The notes beneath the pieces were generated by a model. It was not told the DNA's origin and searched no databases. It was given only the letters and a program-made list of their open reading frames with translations. A stretch of DNA of 14,710 bases from Bacillota bacterium. Lineage in GTDB: Bacteria > Bacillota > Clostridia > Lachnospirales > CAG-274. The translations under genes were made by a program, and so were the position numbers. The number at the start of each line of letters is the position of its first letter. The stretch's first letter is position 1. Below are positions 1-6,245 of the stretch, piece by piece. The stretch is from contig JAGAHK010000336.1 of the NCBI GenBank assembly GCA_017627115.1, positions 1-14,710 on the forward strand. The letters are read 5' to 3'.

Positions 1-19
1 CCGAAAGCTTACCGCGAAT

Positions 20-57
20 AAAAAAAGAGTGGATACGCAATGACCCACTCCTTTTTG
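20..57 (-). terminator. Bidirectional Rho-independent terminator after the GLUG-dockerin gene
   Basis: GAGTGG (27-32) pairs with CCACTC (45-50) around a 12-nt loop. The minus-strand read ends in a run of T (A-run at 20-26) and the plus-strand read ends in CTTTTTGTTT, so the hairpin can stop transcription from both sides. It lies 12 bases beyond the stop codon of the minus-strand gene ending at 62. Bases 1-19 show nothing recognisable. Confidence 0.8.
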
Positions 58-61
58 TTTG

Positions 62-2947
62 TTATCTAACTGTTTTAAGTATACCTATAACATCCAGCAT
101 ATCAGCTGTGCCGTCTCCGTTTCTGTCTGCCGCAGCAAGCTGTTCTTTTGTGAGGTAAGCCTTGTTTATGTGTTTCAAAAGCATTACCGCATCTTTATTT
201 TCTACTTTGCCGTTAAGGTCGGTATCACCCAATAATTTGTTTGAGTATTCTTTGCCGTCATATAAAACGGAAAGATGAGTGCTGTCAAGCACGGGTGCAT
301 CGTCCGAACCGATTGTCTGATACCATGCGCCCATAGCGGTGCTGTTGTTGAGCAGCCAGCAAACTTCGCCCGAAGCAAACTGTGCGGCTGTTTTTGAAGC
401 AGTACCCTCAAGTGCTGTGCGGTAAGGAGCATCAAGGCTGTAGCAGGCTGTTAAAGTTGAGAGGAGTGCATTGCCTGCGATACCGCCTTTGTTTACCATA
501 TTGTTGCCGGTACACTTTGTTGTGCTTAAGCTGTAGGAATTGTTTAACTTTGAGTTGTATATATAACCTATGATACCGCCTGCGTTGTTTGATGCCGTAA
601 CACTTCCGCTGCTGTGGCAGTTGGAAATGGTGCTGCTGAACAAACCGCCTGCAATACCGCCCGCAGCCGCATTTGAAGCGATTATAATGCTTTCTGCGCC
701 GCAGTTTTCAATTGTACCCGAAGCGTAGCCCGCTATAGTACCGACATAAGAATAACCGCTGATATATGTGTCCTTAATGCAAACATTTTTTACGCTGCCT
801 TTTAAATAGCCGAAAAGACCTGTGCCCTGAGTTGCTTTCTCTATATAAAGACCCGATATGGTGCAGCCGTTTCCGTCAAATATACCTGCGAATGCGTTGC
901 CGGAGTCTTTTCCTGCAGGTGTCCAGATATATTTTCTGTTTGCAGCATTAAAACCGCTTTCTGTGAGCAGGTCCTCGTTTGCGGTAATATCGCTTCCGAG
1001 CATGGCGTTTATTGTTGTTTTGCCGTTAAGTACCTGTTTTGAAAACCATACAAGCTCGGGATAACTTGATATGATGTAATATTCAACACCGTCAACTGTC
1101 TTTGTTGCGGGTTCGGGGTCGGTGCCCGATTTGTTTGAATACACACCGCCCTCAAAAGGAGTATTATCAAAGTCGGTGTAGACCTGTGAGTATACGGTGC
1201 CGTGTGTATCATCGCGTACAGGCAGGCTGTCCTTGCCGATCGTCTGATACCATGTTTGTGTGCCGTCGGTAATATTTCCGTTGATTATAGAGCAAACTTC
1301 ACCCGAAGCAAACTGTTTGTCGGTCTTTGAAGAAACGGAAACTATTGATGCCGAGCCAACAGCAGGTGAGAATTTCGAGCAGCTGTTTTTTGCGTTTTTT
1401 GAAGCATCTGCAACTGTGCCCACAACACCGCCTGAATTTGTGCTGCCGTAAACATTGCCTGTTGTATAACAGCCCGATACTTCGGCATTGCCGCCGCATG
1501 AACCTGTAATACCGCCTACGCCCGAATTGCCGTAAACGGCAGCACTGCTTGTACAGTTTTTGATGGAACCGAGGTATGTACAGGAGCCTGAAATTGAGCC
1601 GACATCATTTGTACCTTTAATATAGGAGTCCTTGATATCAAGGTTTTTAACAACACCGTTGCCTGCTATATTGCCGAATAATCCGACATTGTTTGAGTCT
1701 GTGTCGGCATAGATGCCTTTTATGGTTTTGTTATTGCCGTCGAAAATACCCTGGAAACTGGTCGATGTGTTGCCTGCGGGTGTCCATTTGTAAACGGCAT
1801 TTGCTGTGTTCAAACTGTCATCGGCTTTGAGCAGGGATGTGTTTGCGGTGATATCGTTTTCAACAAATGCATTTATTGATTTGTTGCCGCCGTTTACCTG
1901 CTTGGAGAACCATACCAACTCGGCATAATTCGTTAATACATAGTATTCCGCACCGTCAATGGTTTTAACATCGGGATTTACTGTTGCTGCTGTGTTTGAA
2001 TAGCTGCCGATAAGAAAAGTTTTGTTGTCAAAATCGGTATAGCCGTTTTTGTAAAGCGTTTTATGCTGTGAGTCAAGTACGGGCGCAGAGTCGGTACCGA
2101 GTGTCTGATACCATGCGCCGACGGAAGCCTCTTTGTTAAGTATCCAGCACACTTCGCCCGATGAAAAGGCTGCGGCATCTTTGACATAAGCATTTGTTAT
2201 ACTGTTGCTATTTGATTCGCCAAAAAGCTCACCCGAAGCGCATACGTTGGTTATAGTGCTGTTTGAGGCGCTTCCGGCAAAACTGCCCGACATAGCGCTG
2301 CCCCTTACGGAAGCAAGCGAATAAACGGAATCAATTACGGCAATGTAGGTCTCGCCTGCGATACCTCCTGCGTTTTTACCGGATACATAGCCTGTAAAAG
2401 ATGAGTTGCGTATATCACCGTAGCATTGACCGGCGATACCGCCCGCTGCTGCGTTGCTGCCGCTTATATAGCTGTCCTTTACAGTCAGGTTCTGTATAGT
2501 GGCGCCGTCTGCGGTACCGAAAAGACCGCAGCTTTCAAGTGTGTTGTCGTTGATATACAAGCCGCTTATGGTATGGCCGTTGCCGTCAAAAGTACTTTGA
2601 TAAGGTGTGCTTATATTGCCGATAGGCGTCCAGGTGTATACGGCTGAAGCTGTGTTCAGACCGTTGCTTGAATTAAGCAGATTTGTGTTGATGGTTATGT
2701 CGGCCATGAGTTTTGCCGAAGCAGAACCCGAATTTGCTATCTCGGCAAAGCCGTAAAGCTCGTCCGCATTGTTGATGAGGTAATAATCCCCCGATTTCTG
2801 CGGCGTGACCGAGCTGTGTTCCGCTGCATAAACATCGGTTAAAAGAATATTGGAAAAATGTGTGAATGCAGGGGCTGAAATAAGTACACAAGCACCTAAT
2901 AAAGCCGCGGCAATGCCACATACTTTCCTTTTTTGACTTTTTTTCAT
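62..2947 (-). CDS. Secreted three-module GLUG-repeat protein with C-terminal type I dockerin
   Basis: A 961-residue exported protein. An open frame continues upstream to 3016, but the start at 2947 is chosen because AAGGAGGG precedes it and MKKSQKRK opens a signal peptide (basic start, hydrophobic stretch about 10-35, likely cleavage after VYA near 42). Three homologous modules follow at about residues 45-300, 325-586 and 606-900. Each opens with a YYxxxxxxELxxF segment, continues with GGIAG-type GLUG motifs (PF07581-like, predicted beta-solenoid), and closes with FASGEVCWxLN ... WYQTxGxDxxPVxD. Residues 905-961 form a type I dockerin with two intact calcium loops (D-x-D-x-N then D-x-N-x-D, each with D at position 12). 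Known: dockerins bind cohesins on scaffoldins; GLUG modules occur in surface adhesins and peptidase-associated proteins. Inferred: a non-catalytic adhesive or substrate-binding component of a cellulosome-like or cell-surface complex. No catalytic domain is visible. It is monocistronic, with its own promoter and terminator. Confidence 0.88.
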   Translation of the reverse strand: MKKSQKRKVCGIAAALLGACVLISAPAFTHFSNILLTDVYAAEHSSVTPQKSGDYYLINNADELYGFAEIANSGSASAKLMADITINTNLLNSSNGLNTASAVYTWTPIGNISTPYQSTFDGNGHTISGLYINDNTLESCGLFGTADGATIQNLTVKDSYISGSNAAAGGIAGQCYGDIRNSSFTGYVSGKNAGGIAGETYIAVIDSVYSLASVRGSAMSGSFAGSASNSTITNVCASGELFGESNSNSITNAYVKDAAAFSSGEVCWILNKEASVGAWYQTLGTDSAPVLDSQHKTLYKNGYTDFDNKTFLIGSYSNTAATVNPDVKTIDGAEYYVLTNYAELVWFSKQVNGGNKSINAFVENDITANTSLLKADDSLNTANAVYKWTPAGNTSTSFQGIFDGNNKTIKGIYADTDSNNVGLFGNIAGNGVVKNLDIKDSYIKGTNDVGSISGSCTYLGSIKNCTSSAAVYGNSGVGGITGSCGGNAEVSGCYTTGNVYGSTNSGGVVGTVADASKNAKNSCSKFSPAVGSASIVSVSSKTDKQFASGEVCSIINGNITDGTQTWYQTIGKDSLPVRDDTHGTVYSQVYTDFDNTPFEGGVYSNKSGTDPEPATKTVDGVEYYIISSYPELVWFSKQVLNGKTTINAMLGSDITANEDLLTESGFNAANRKYIWTPAGKDSGNAFAGIFDGNGCTISGLYIEKATQGTGLFGYLKGSVKNVCIKDTYISGYSYVGTIAGYASGTIENCGAESIIIASNAAAGGIAGGLFSSTISNCHSSGSVTASNNAGGIIGYIYNSKLNNSYSLSTTKCTGNNMVNKGGIAGNALLSTLTACYSLDAPYRTALEGTASKTAAQFASGEVCWLLNNSTAMGAWYQTIGSDDAPVLDSTHLSVLYDGKEYSNKLLGDTDLNGKVENKDAVMLLKHINKAYLTKEQLAAADRNGDGTADMLDVIGILKTVR
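250..2815 (-). repeat. Three tandem protein modules of about 260-300 residues inside the GLUG gene
   Basis: Module boundaries by eye are 2815-2050, 1975-1190 and 1130-250 (minus strand). The closing FASGEVC box lies near 361-385, 1291-1314 and 2149-2170, so the units repeat every 860-930 bp. Modules 2 and 3 share the opening KTxDGxEYY and ELVWFSKQV, and are closer to each other than to module 1. This indicates internal duplication, with the duplication of 2 and 3 being the more recent. Confidence 0.8.
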
Positions 2948-2987
2948 AAAATGTTTTCCCTCCTTGATTTTATGTTGTCTATTTATA

Positions 2988-3016
2988 ATTATAAAATAGC
3001 ACATTAAACTTGTCAA
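2988..3016 (-). promoter_or_regulatory. Sigma-A promoter of the GLUG-dockerin gene
   Basis: Read on the minus strand, TTGACA (3011-3016) is followed by a 17-base spacer and TATAAT (2988-2993), a perfect match to the housekeeping consensus. The start codon is about 40 bases downstream with AAGGAGGG in between. A consensus promoter for a large secreted protein suggests substantial expression unless an unseen regulator intervenes. Confidence 0.85.
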
Positions 3017-3195
3017 GAATGGGATTGTAGATTTTTTTGCCTCGCTCTTGTGCTTTTTTGTATTATATTTCTTTAGAGGTACCCTAAAGAGGTTTTATTT
3101 GCATTATCGGTATAATTGATATGAAGTGTATAAAACACTTGCGATAAAGGGAAACTAAATAAAAAAATAAAAATTTGAAAAATTTAAAAAAAGTA
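3017..3195. other. Divergent intergenic region with two inverted repeats
   Basis: This AT-rich part of the 330-base divergent spacer holds an inverted repeat TCTTTAG (3070-3076) / CTAAAGA (3084-3090) with a 7-base centre, and a small hairpin AAGTGT (3124-3129) / ACACTT (3135-3140). A weak plus-strand promoter, TTGCCT (3037-3042), 18 bases, TATTAT (3061-3066), lies just before the first repeat, which would then sit where an operator could. No credible gene is present: the only ATG-led stretch near 3121 is eight codons with no ribosome binding site. Confidence 0.4.
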
Positions 3196-3224
3196 TTGAC
3201 AAATGCAATTAGATTGTGTACAAT
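3196..3224 (+). promoter_or_regulatory. Sigma-A promoter of the gpx-ohrR operon
   Basis: TTGACA (3196-3201), a 17-base spacer and TACAAT (3219-3224), with transcription expected to start near 3231. The gpx start codon lies about 50 bases downstream after GGGAGG at 3264-3269. The -10 box is itself the left arm of the palindromic operator described next. Confidence 0.85.
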
Positions 3225-3240
3225 GTAATTGTAATCAATC
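3212..3240. promoter_or_regulatory. OhrR-type operator, nested palindrome over the -10 box
   Basis: The inner arms TACAAT (3219-3224) and ATTGTA (3228-3233) are perfect inverted repeats 3 bases apart. The outer arms GATTG (3212-3216) and CAATC (3236-3240) are symmetrical about the same centre (3226), so 11 of 13 base pairs match over 29 bp. The inner core closely resembles the known OhrR box (TACAATT / AATTGTA). It overlaps the -10 element and expected start site, the right place for repression. The last gene of the operon encodes an OhrR homologue, so autoregulation is the natural reading; binding itself is inferred. Confidence 0.75.
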
Positions 3241-3277
3241 GAAATAAGTTAAAAATCTTTTACGGGAGGTAATACAA

Positions 3278-3817
3278 ATGAGTATATATGATTTTAAGGT
3301 AAAGGCACAGGACGGCAGCGAGGTTTCGCTTGCAGACTACAAGGGCAAGGTGCTTCTTATTGTAAACACCGCAACAGGCTGCGGCTTCACACCGCAGTAT
3401 GACGAATTGCAGGATCTTTATGACGAATGTCACGATAAAGGGCTTGAAATACTCGATTTTCCCTGCAACCAATTTGCGGATCAGGCACCCGGTACGGATG
3501 AGGAGATACATTCTTTCTGTACGGGCAGGTTTGGCATAACTTTTCCGCAGTTTTCAAAGATAGATGTAAACGGCGAAAACGCGATACCGCTTTACAAATA
3601 TCTCACCGAAAACACCAAGTTTGAGGGCTTTGACGGTCCTATGGGGCTTATGCTTGCGGGTGTTGTCAAAAAGTATGACAAGGACTACAAAAACAACGGC
3701 AATATCAAATGGAATTTCACAAAGTTCCTTATCGACAGGGACGGCAATATAGTTTCACGCTTTGAGCCTACGGCGAATATGAAAAAAGTGTGTGAAAAAG
3801 TTAAGGAGGCATTATAA
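3278..3817 (+). CDS. gpx: Glutathione peroxidase family protein, cysteine type (probably thioredoxin-dependent peroxidase)
   Basis: A 179-residue cytoplasmic peroxidase of normal family length. The catalytic triad positions are visible: peroxidatic Cys35 in NTATGCGFTPQY, Gln65 in the hallmark FPCNQF, and Trp145 with Asn146 in KWNFTKF. Cys81 in SFCTGRFG occupies the place of the resolving cysteine of yeast Gpx3-type enzymes (Cys82), so a two-cysteine, thioredoxin-reduced mechanism is more likely than glutathione use; Clostridia usually lack glutathione. Known role: reduction of hydrogen peroxide and organic hydroperoxides. It is first in a four-gene operon and its TAA stop overlaps the next ATG by one base. 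The operator and the ohrR gene suggest induction by organic peroxides. The start at 3278 is supported by GGGAGG nine bases upstream. Confidence 0.93.
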   Translation: MSIYDFKVKAQDGSEVSLADYKGKVLLIVNTATGCGFTPQYDELQDLYDECHDKGLEILDFPCNQFADQAPGTDEEIHSFCTGRFGITFPQFSKIDVNGENAIPLYKYLTENTKFEGFDGPMGLMLAGVVKKYDKDYKNNGNIKWNFTKFLIDRDGNIVSRFEPTANMKKVCEKVKEAL

Positions 3818-4083
3818 TGCATTACGATTACAGAACGGAAAATGTTTGTTCACAGATGATAAGCCTTGATTATGACGGCGAAAAGGTAAGCAATATACAG
3901 TTCATGGGCGGCTGCAACGGCAATCTTAAAGCTATTTCAAAGCTTGTTGACGGCTGGGAGCCCGAGAAGATAAATGCGATACTTGCGGGAAATACCTGCG
4001 GCAGACGTCCCACATCCTGCGGCGATCAGCTTGCAAAGGCTGTTATGGCGGCAAAAGAGGAATATGCAAAGCAAAATGCTTGA
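3817..4083 (+). CDS. Small TSCPD-domain protein of unknown function
   Basis: An 88-residue protein. It resembles the TIGR03905-type TSCPD family, and the characteristic C-terminal part, NTCGRRPTSCGDQLAKAV, is clear. Cysteines at about 11, 33, 61 and 68 could bind metal or be redox active; this is inference. The related TSCPD domain occurs at the C-terminus of vitamin-B12-dependent ribonucleotide reductases, but stand-alone members have no firmly assigned reaction that I know of. AAGGAGG sits ten bases before the start, and the ATG overlaps the gpx stop by one base, so the two are translationally coupled. Its place between a peroxidase and a flavodoxin under OhrR control suggests a thiol- or metal-linked role in oxidative stress. 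Confidence 0.85.
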   Translation: MHYDYRTENVCSQMISLDYDGEKVSNIQFMGGCNGNLKAISKLVDGWEPEKINAILAGNTCGRRPTSCGDQLAKAVMAAKEEYAKQNA

Positions 4084-4095
4084 CGGAGGTAAGTT

Positions 4096-4509
4096 ATGAA
4101 TATTGCGGTAAGATATTACACACGTTCGGGCAATACCAAAAAAGTCGCAGATGCGGTCGCTGCCGCTGTTGGCGTGCAGGCAAAGACTGTGGCGGAGCCG
4201 CTTGAAGAAAAGGTCGATGCGCTGTTTCTGGGCAGCTCGGTCTATGCGGGCGGTGCGGACGGTTCGGTTATAAAATTTATTGCCGACAACAAGGATAAAA
4301 TAGGCTGCATTTATAATTTCAGCACGGCTTTTCTGCCCGTTTCCACTTATAAAAGAATAAGCGCCGCAGCAAAGGCGAACGGCGTTTCGGTATCGGAAAA
4401 GGAATTTCACTGCAAAGGCTCGTTTATGGGCATGAACAAAAGCAGACCCGATGAAAACGACCTTGCGGCTGCTGCGGAATTTGCCAAAAATGCGGTAAAG
4501 GATGTTTAA
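4096..4509 (+). CDS. Flavodoxin-like FMN-binding protein
   Basis: A 137-residue cytoplasmic protein with the flavodoxin fold. The phosphate-binding loop YTRSGNTKKVADAV (about residues 8-21) is clear, followed by the second strand and loop LFLGSSVYAGG (about 43-53). Length suits a short-chain flavodoxin. Its ATG follows GGAGG at a good distance, 12 bases after the preceding stop. Known: flavodoxins carry one or two electrons. Inferred: it may feed reducing power to the peroxidase or the TSCPD protein, since all three share a promoter and apparent OhrR control. It could also be a flavodoxin-type quinone reductase. The specific partner cannot be read from the sequence. Confidence 0.85.
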   Translation: MNIAVRYYTRSGNTKKVADAVAAAVGVQAKTVAEPLEEKVDALFLGSSVYAGGADGSVIKFIADNKDKIGCIYNFSTAFLPVSTYKRISAAAKANGVSVSEKEFHCKGSFMGMNKSRPDENDLAAAAEFAKNAVKDV

Positions 4510-4510
4510 G

Positions 4511-4945
4511 ATGGACAAGTATGATTGTTTGAAAATAGAAAATCAGCTCTGTTTTCCGCTTTATGCCTGCTCAAAGGAGATAATAAGGCATTATAAGCCC
4601 TTTCTTGACGAGATAGATCTGACCTACACGCAGTATATCGCAATGATGGTGCTGTGGGAGAAAAAGTGCCTGTCCGTCAAAGAGTTGGGAAGCTGCCTTT
4701 ATCTCGATTCGGGCACGCTTACGCCCGTGCTGAAAAAGCTTGAAGCAAAGGGCTATATCGAAAGAAAACGCTGCGAAGCCGATGAGAGGAGCCTTAATGT
4801 CACTCTTACGGACGAAGGCGAGAAATTAAAGGACAGCGCCGCGGAAATACCGCCCAAAATGGGCAGCTGCGTTAACCTTTCACCCGAGGAAGCGGGCGAA
4901 CTTTACAGGCTTTTATATAAAATTCTTTCAAACGTAAACCAATAA
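4511..4945 (+). CDS. ohrR: OhrR, MarR-family organic hydroperoxide sensor and repressor
   Basis: A 144-residue winged-helix regulator very close to Bacillus subtilis OhrR. It has ENQLCFPLYACSKEI with the peroxide-sensing Cys14 (Cys15 in B. subtilis), the three tyrosines of the sensing pocket (Tyr18, Tyr28, Tyr39), the recognition-helix region YLDSGTLTPVLKKLEAKG, and the wing motif DERS at 91-94. An ATG at 4502 is in frame, but the purine-rich TAAAGG at 4496-4501 is spaced correctly only for 4511. The gene lies one base after the flavodoxin stop and closes the operon. Known: Cys oxidation by organic hydroperoxides releases OhrR from DNA. Extra cysteines at 6, 20, 53, 62, 88 and 120 are unusual; Cys120 lies in the C-terminal region where two-Cys OhrR proteins keep the resolving cysteine. 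Confidence 0.95.
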   Translation: MDKYDCLKIENQLCFPLYACSKEIIRHYKPFLDEIDLTYTQYIAMMVLWEKKCLSVKELGSCLYLDSGTLTPVLKKLEAKGYIERKRCEADERSLNVTLTDEGEKLKDSAAEIPPKMGSCVNLSPEEAGELYRLLYKILSNVNQ

Positions 4946-4978
4946 TTTTATGTTTCCCCCTTTTTTATATTTATATAT

Positions 4979-5020
4979 AAACAAACGGCATCGCGCTTTG
5001 TGTGCGGTGCCGTTTGTTTT
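4979..5020. terminator. Strong bidirectional terminator between convergent operons
   Basis: A 16-bp stem (4979-4994 with 5004-5019, one G-T pair) closes a 9-base loop; the plus strand continues in TTTT and the minus strand ends in a T-containing stretch (ATATAAA on the plus strand). It ends the ohrR operon on the plus strand and, five bases from the stop at 5025, the convergent minus-strand operon as well. Confidence 0.9.
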
Positions 5021-5024
5021 GTGA

Positions 5025-5666
5025 TTATTCGGTTTCTTCCTCTTTTTCCTGCAGCTGCCAATAGGCATACAAAGTGTTGCTTCCTCTGTCGTATGTATGA
5101 TCTTCAATGCCGTCTTTGTATTTTTCTTGATAATTCTTTATTATATCGAGCATTTCCAGCTCAAATGAGTGGAACGGGGGTTCACTTTCGGTGTTTTTGC
5201 TTTTCGGTTCGTAAGAATTATAGTATTTTCCGTTATATTTTAAAGTTATGTCAACGCCGTCGTGGATACGGGATGAATAGTAGTAATCATAGGGTACGGG
5301 CTTATAATTTTTCACAAGCTTTTTCATGTCCTTTTTAAGGGCTTTGGCTTCTTCATCGGTCAGTTTTACAATGACCGTTTCTTCGGGGGAGTAAAAAAAT
5401 GCCGCGTATGTCATGCCCGTGCTCATCTGCCCGTGTCCGCTTATCTGCAAAAGCGAGTTGTCGTCAAGCAGTGAATAGTATACGTCCCTTGGCGACAGAC
5501 CTTTCGGCGGAGGTGCGCCGCCGCTTTGGTCGTTGCGTATCATTTCAAAAACTATGTTGTCTTTGGGCGCGGTAAGTTTTGTTATGCCACAAACCGCCGC
5601 GGCAATGAAAACCGTGTATAAAATCAAAAACAGAACTTTTTTTGATGTTTTTCTTTTGCTTTTCAT
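5025..5666 (-). CDS. Membrane-anchored extracytoplasmic protein of unknown function
   Basis: A 213-residue protein I do not recognise. Basic residues (MKSKRKTSKK) precede one hydrophobic segment at about 11-30, giving an N-terminal anchor or uncleaved signal; the cysteine at 26 (AAAVCG) is not a good lipobox. The rest is hydrophilic, rich in Lys, Tyr and Glu, with predicted mixed alpha/beta character (for example DGVDITLKYNGKYYNS), and ends in an acidic EKEEETE tail. The start ATG overlaps the stop of the flavoprotein gene in an ATGA arrangement, with AAGGGG upstream, so it is translationally coupled to that gene. It may be a small cell-surface sensor or inhibitor domain, but no function can be assigned. 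Confidence 0.8.
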   Translation of the reverse strand: MKSKRKTSKKVLFLILYTVFIAAAVCGITKLTAPKDNIVFEMIRNDQSGGAPPPKGLSPRDVYYSLLDDNSLLQISGHGQMSTGMTYAAFFYSPEETVIVKLTDEEAKALKKDMKKLVKNYKPVPYDYYYSSRIHDGVDITLKYNGKYYNSYEPKSKNTESEPPFHSFELEMLDIIKNYQEKYKDGIEDHTYDRGSNTLYAYWQLQEKEEETE

Positions 5667-6187
5667 ACATTTATCCCCTTCGTCAGCTTTTCCAACTCTT
5701 TCACAAACCCCTTGTTTTCAAGGGGTTTTTCCCTGTCCGTATTTACAAAAGCCGCACATATGGGGTCTTTTATGCCTGCATAGCGCAGGATTATTTTTGC
5801 GGTGGAAAATGCTTTGCTTGTATCCTTTGTGCTGCCGCCTCCGAGCAGGATGACAGCGCCTTTTTTTTCGCCTTTTACGGGGTTATGGTAGAAATACTGC
5901 CAGCGTGAGGCAAAGGTCAGCAATCCGCCCGTAAGCATCGAAAAATAAAGCGGTGAAACAATGATAATGTTGTCCGCTTTCCGTATTTTGCGGTAATACG
6001 CCTGCATATCGTCTTTTATGACACATTCGCCGCCTTTGCATCGGTCGCAGCCCGTACAGTGGCTTATGTTTTCGGCGCAGCAGGCGCAAACGCTTATTTC
6101 ACCGCCGATATTCCGTTTCAGATAAGAAATGACTGCCGCACAGTTTCCGTCACTGCGCGGCGAGCCGTTTAAAATAAGTGTTTTCAT
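5663..6187 (-). CDS. Flavodoxin-fold NAD(P)H oxidoreductase with an Isf-like iron-sulfur motif
   Basis: A 174-residue protein of the NADPH-dependent FMN reductase / iron-sulfur flavoprotein family. The start MKTLILNGSPRSDGNC carries the FMN phosphate-binding loop (GSPRSDGN). HCTGCDRCKGGEC contains Cys44, 47, 50 and 55 in the compact C-x2-C-x2-C-x4-C arrangement typical of Isf-type [4Fe-4S] proteins. SPLYFSMLTGGL (about 79-90) is the usual flavin-contacting segment. Known role: electron transfer from ferredoxin or NAD(P)H to oxygen, peroxide or quinones. Many homologues are annotated only as flavodoxin family. The start has no clear Shine-Dalgarno sequence (AACCAAAAAAT precedes it). It is transcribed before, and overlaps, the membrane-anchored protein gene. 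Confidence 0.88.
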   Translation of the reverse strand: MKTLILNGSPRSDGNCAAVISYLKRNIGGEISVCACCAENISHCTGCDRCKGGECVIKDDMQAYYRKIRKADNIIIVSPLYFSMLTGGLLTFASRWQYFYHNPVKGEKKGAVILLGGGSTKDTSKAFSTAKIILRYAGIKDPICAAFVNTDREKPLENKGFVKELEKLTKGINV

Positions 6188-6204
6188 ATTTTTTGGTTAA
6201 GCGA

Positions 6205-6217
6205 CCATACAGTATGG
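6205..6217. repeat. Short perfect palindrome upstream of the flavoprotein gene
   Basis: CCATAC and GTATGG flank a single A in the 58-base gap between the BspA-dockerin stop and the flavoprotein start. With a 1-base centre it cannot form a normal terminator hairpin, and there is no T-run, so it is more like an operator for the flavoprotein operon. Similar CCATAC ... TATGGC sequences appear near 11336-11362 and 14558-14581. Confidence 0.4.
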
Positions 6218-6245
6218 CTTATACTATCTTTCTTTTTATATGCCG

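Noticed and set aside
2948..3016. Start of the GLUG-dockerin gene at 3016
   Set aside because: This would include the promoter's -10 and -35 boxes in the coding frame and put non-signal residues before MKKSQKRK; 2947 has AAGGAGGG and a signal peptide.
4502..4510. Upstream ATG at 4502 for ohrR
   Set aside because: TAAAGG ends immediately before it, leaving no spacing; 4511 is 9 bases after it and gives the usual OhrR N-terminus with Cys14.
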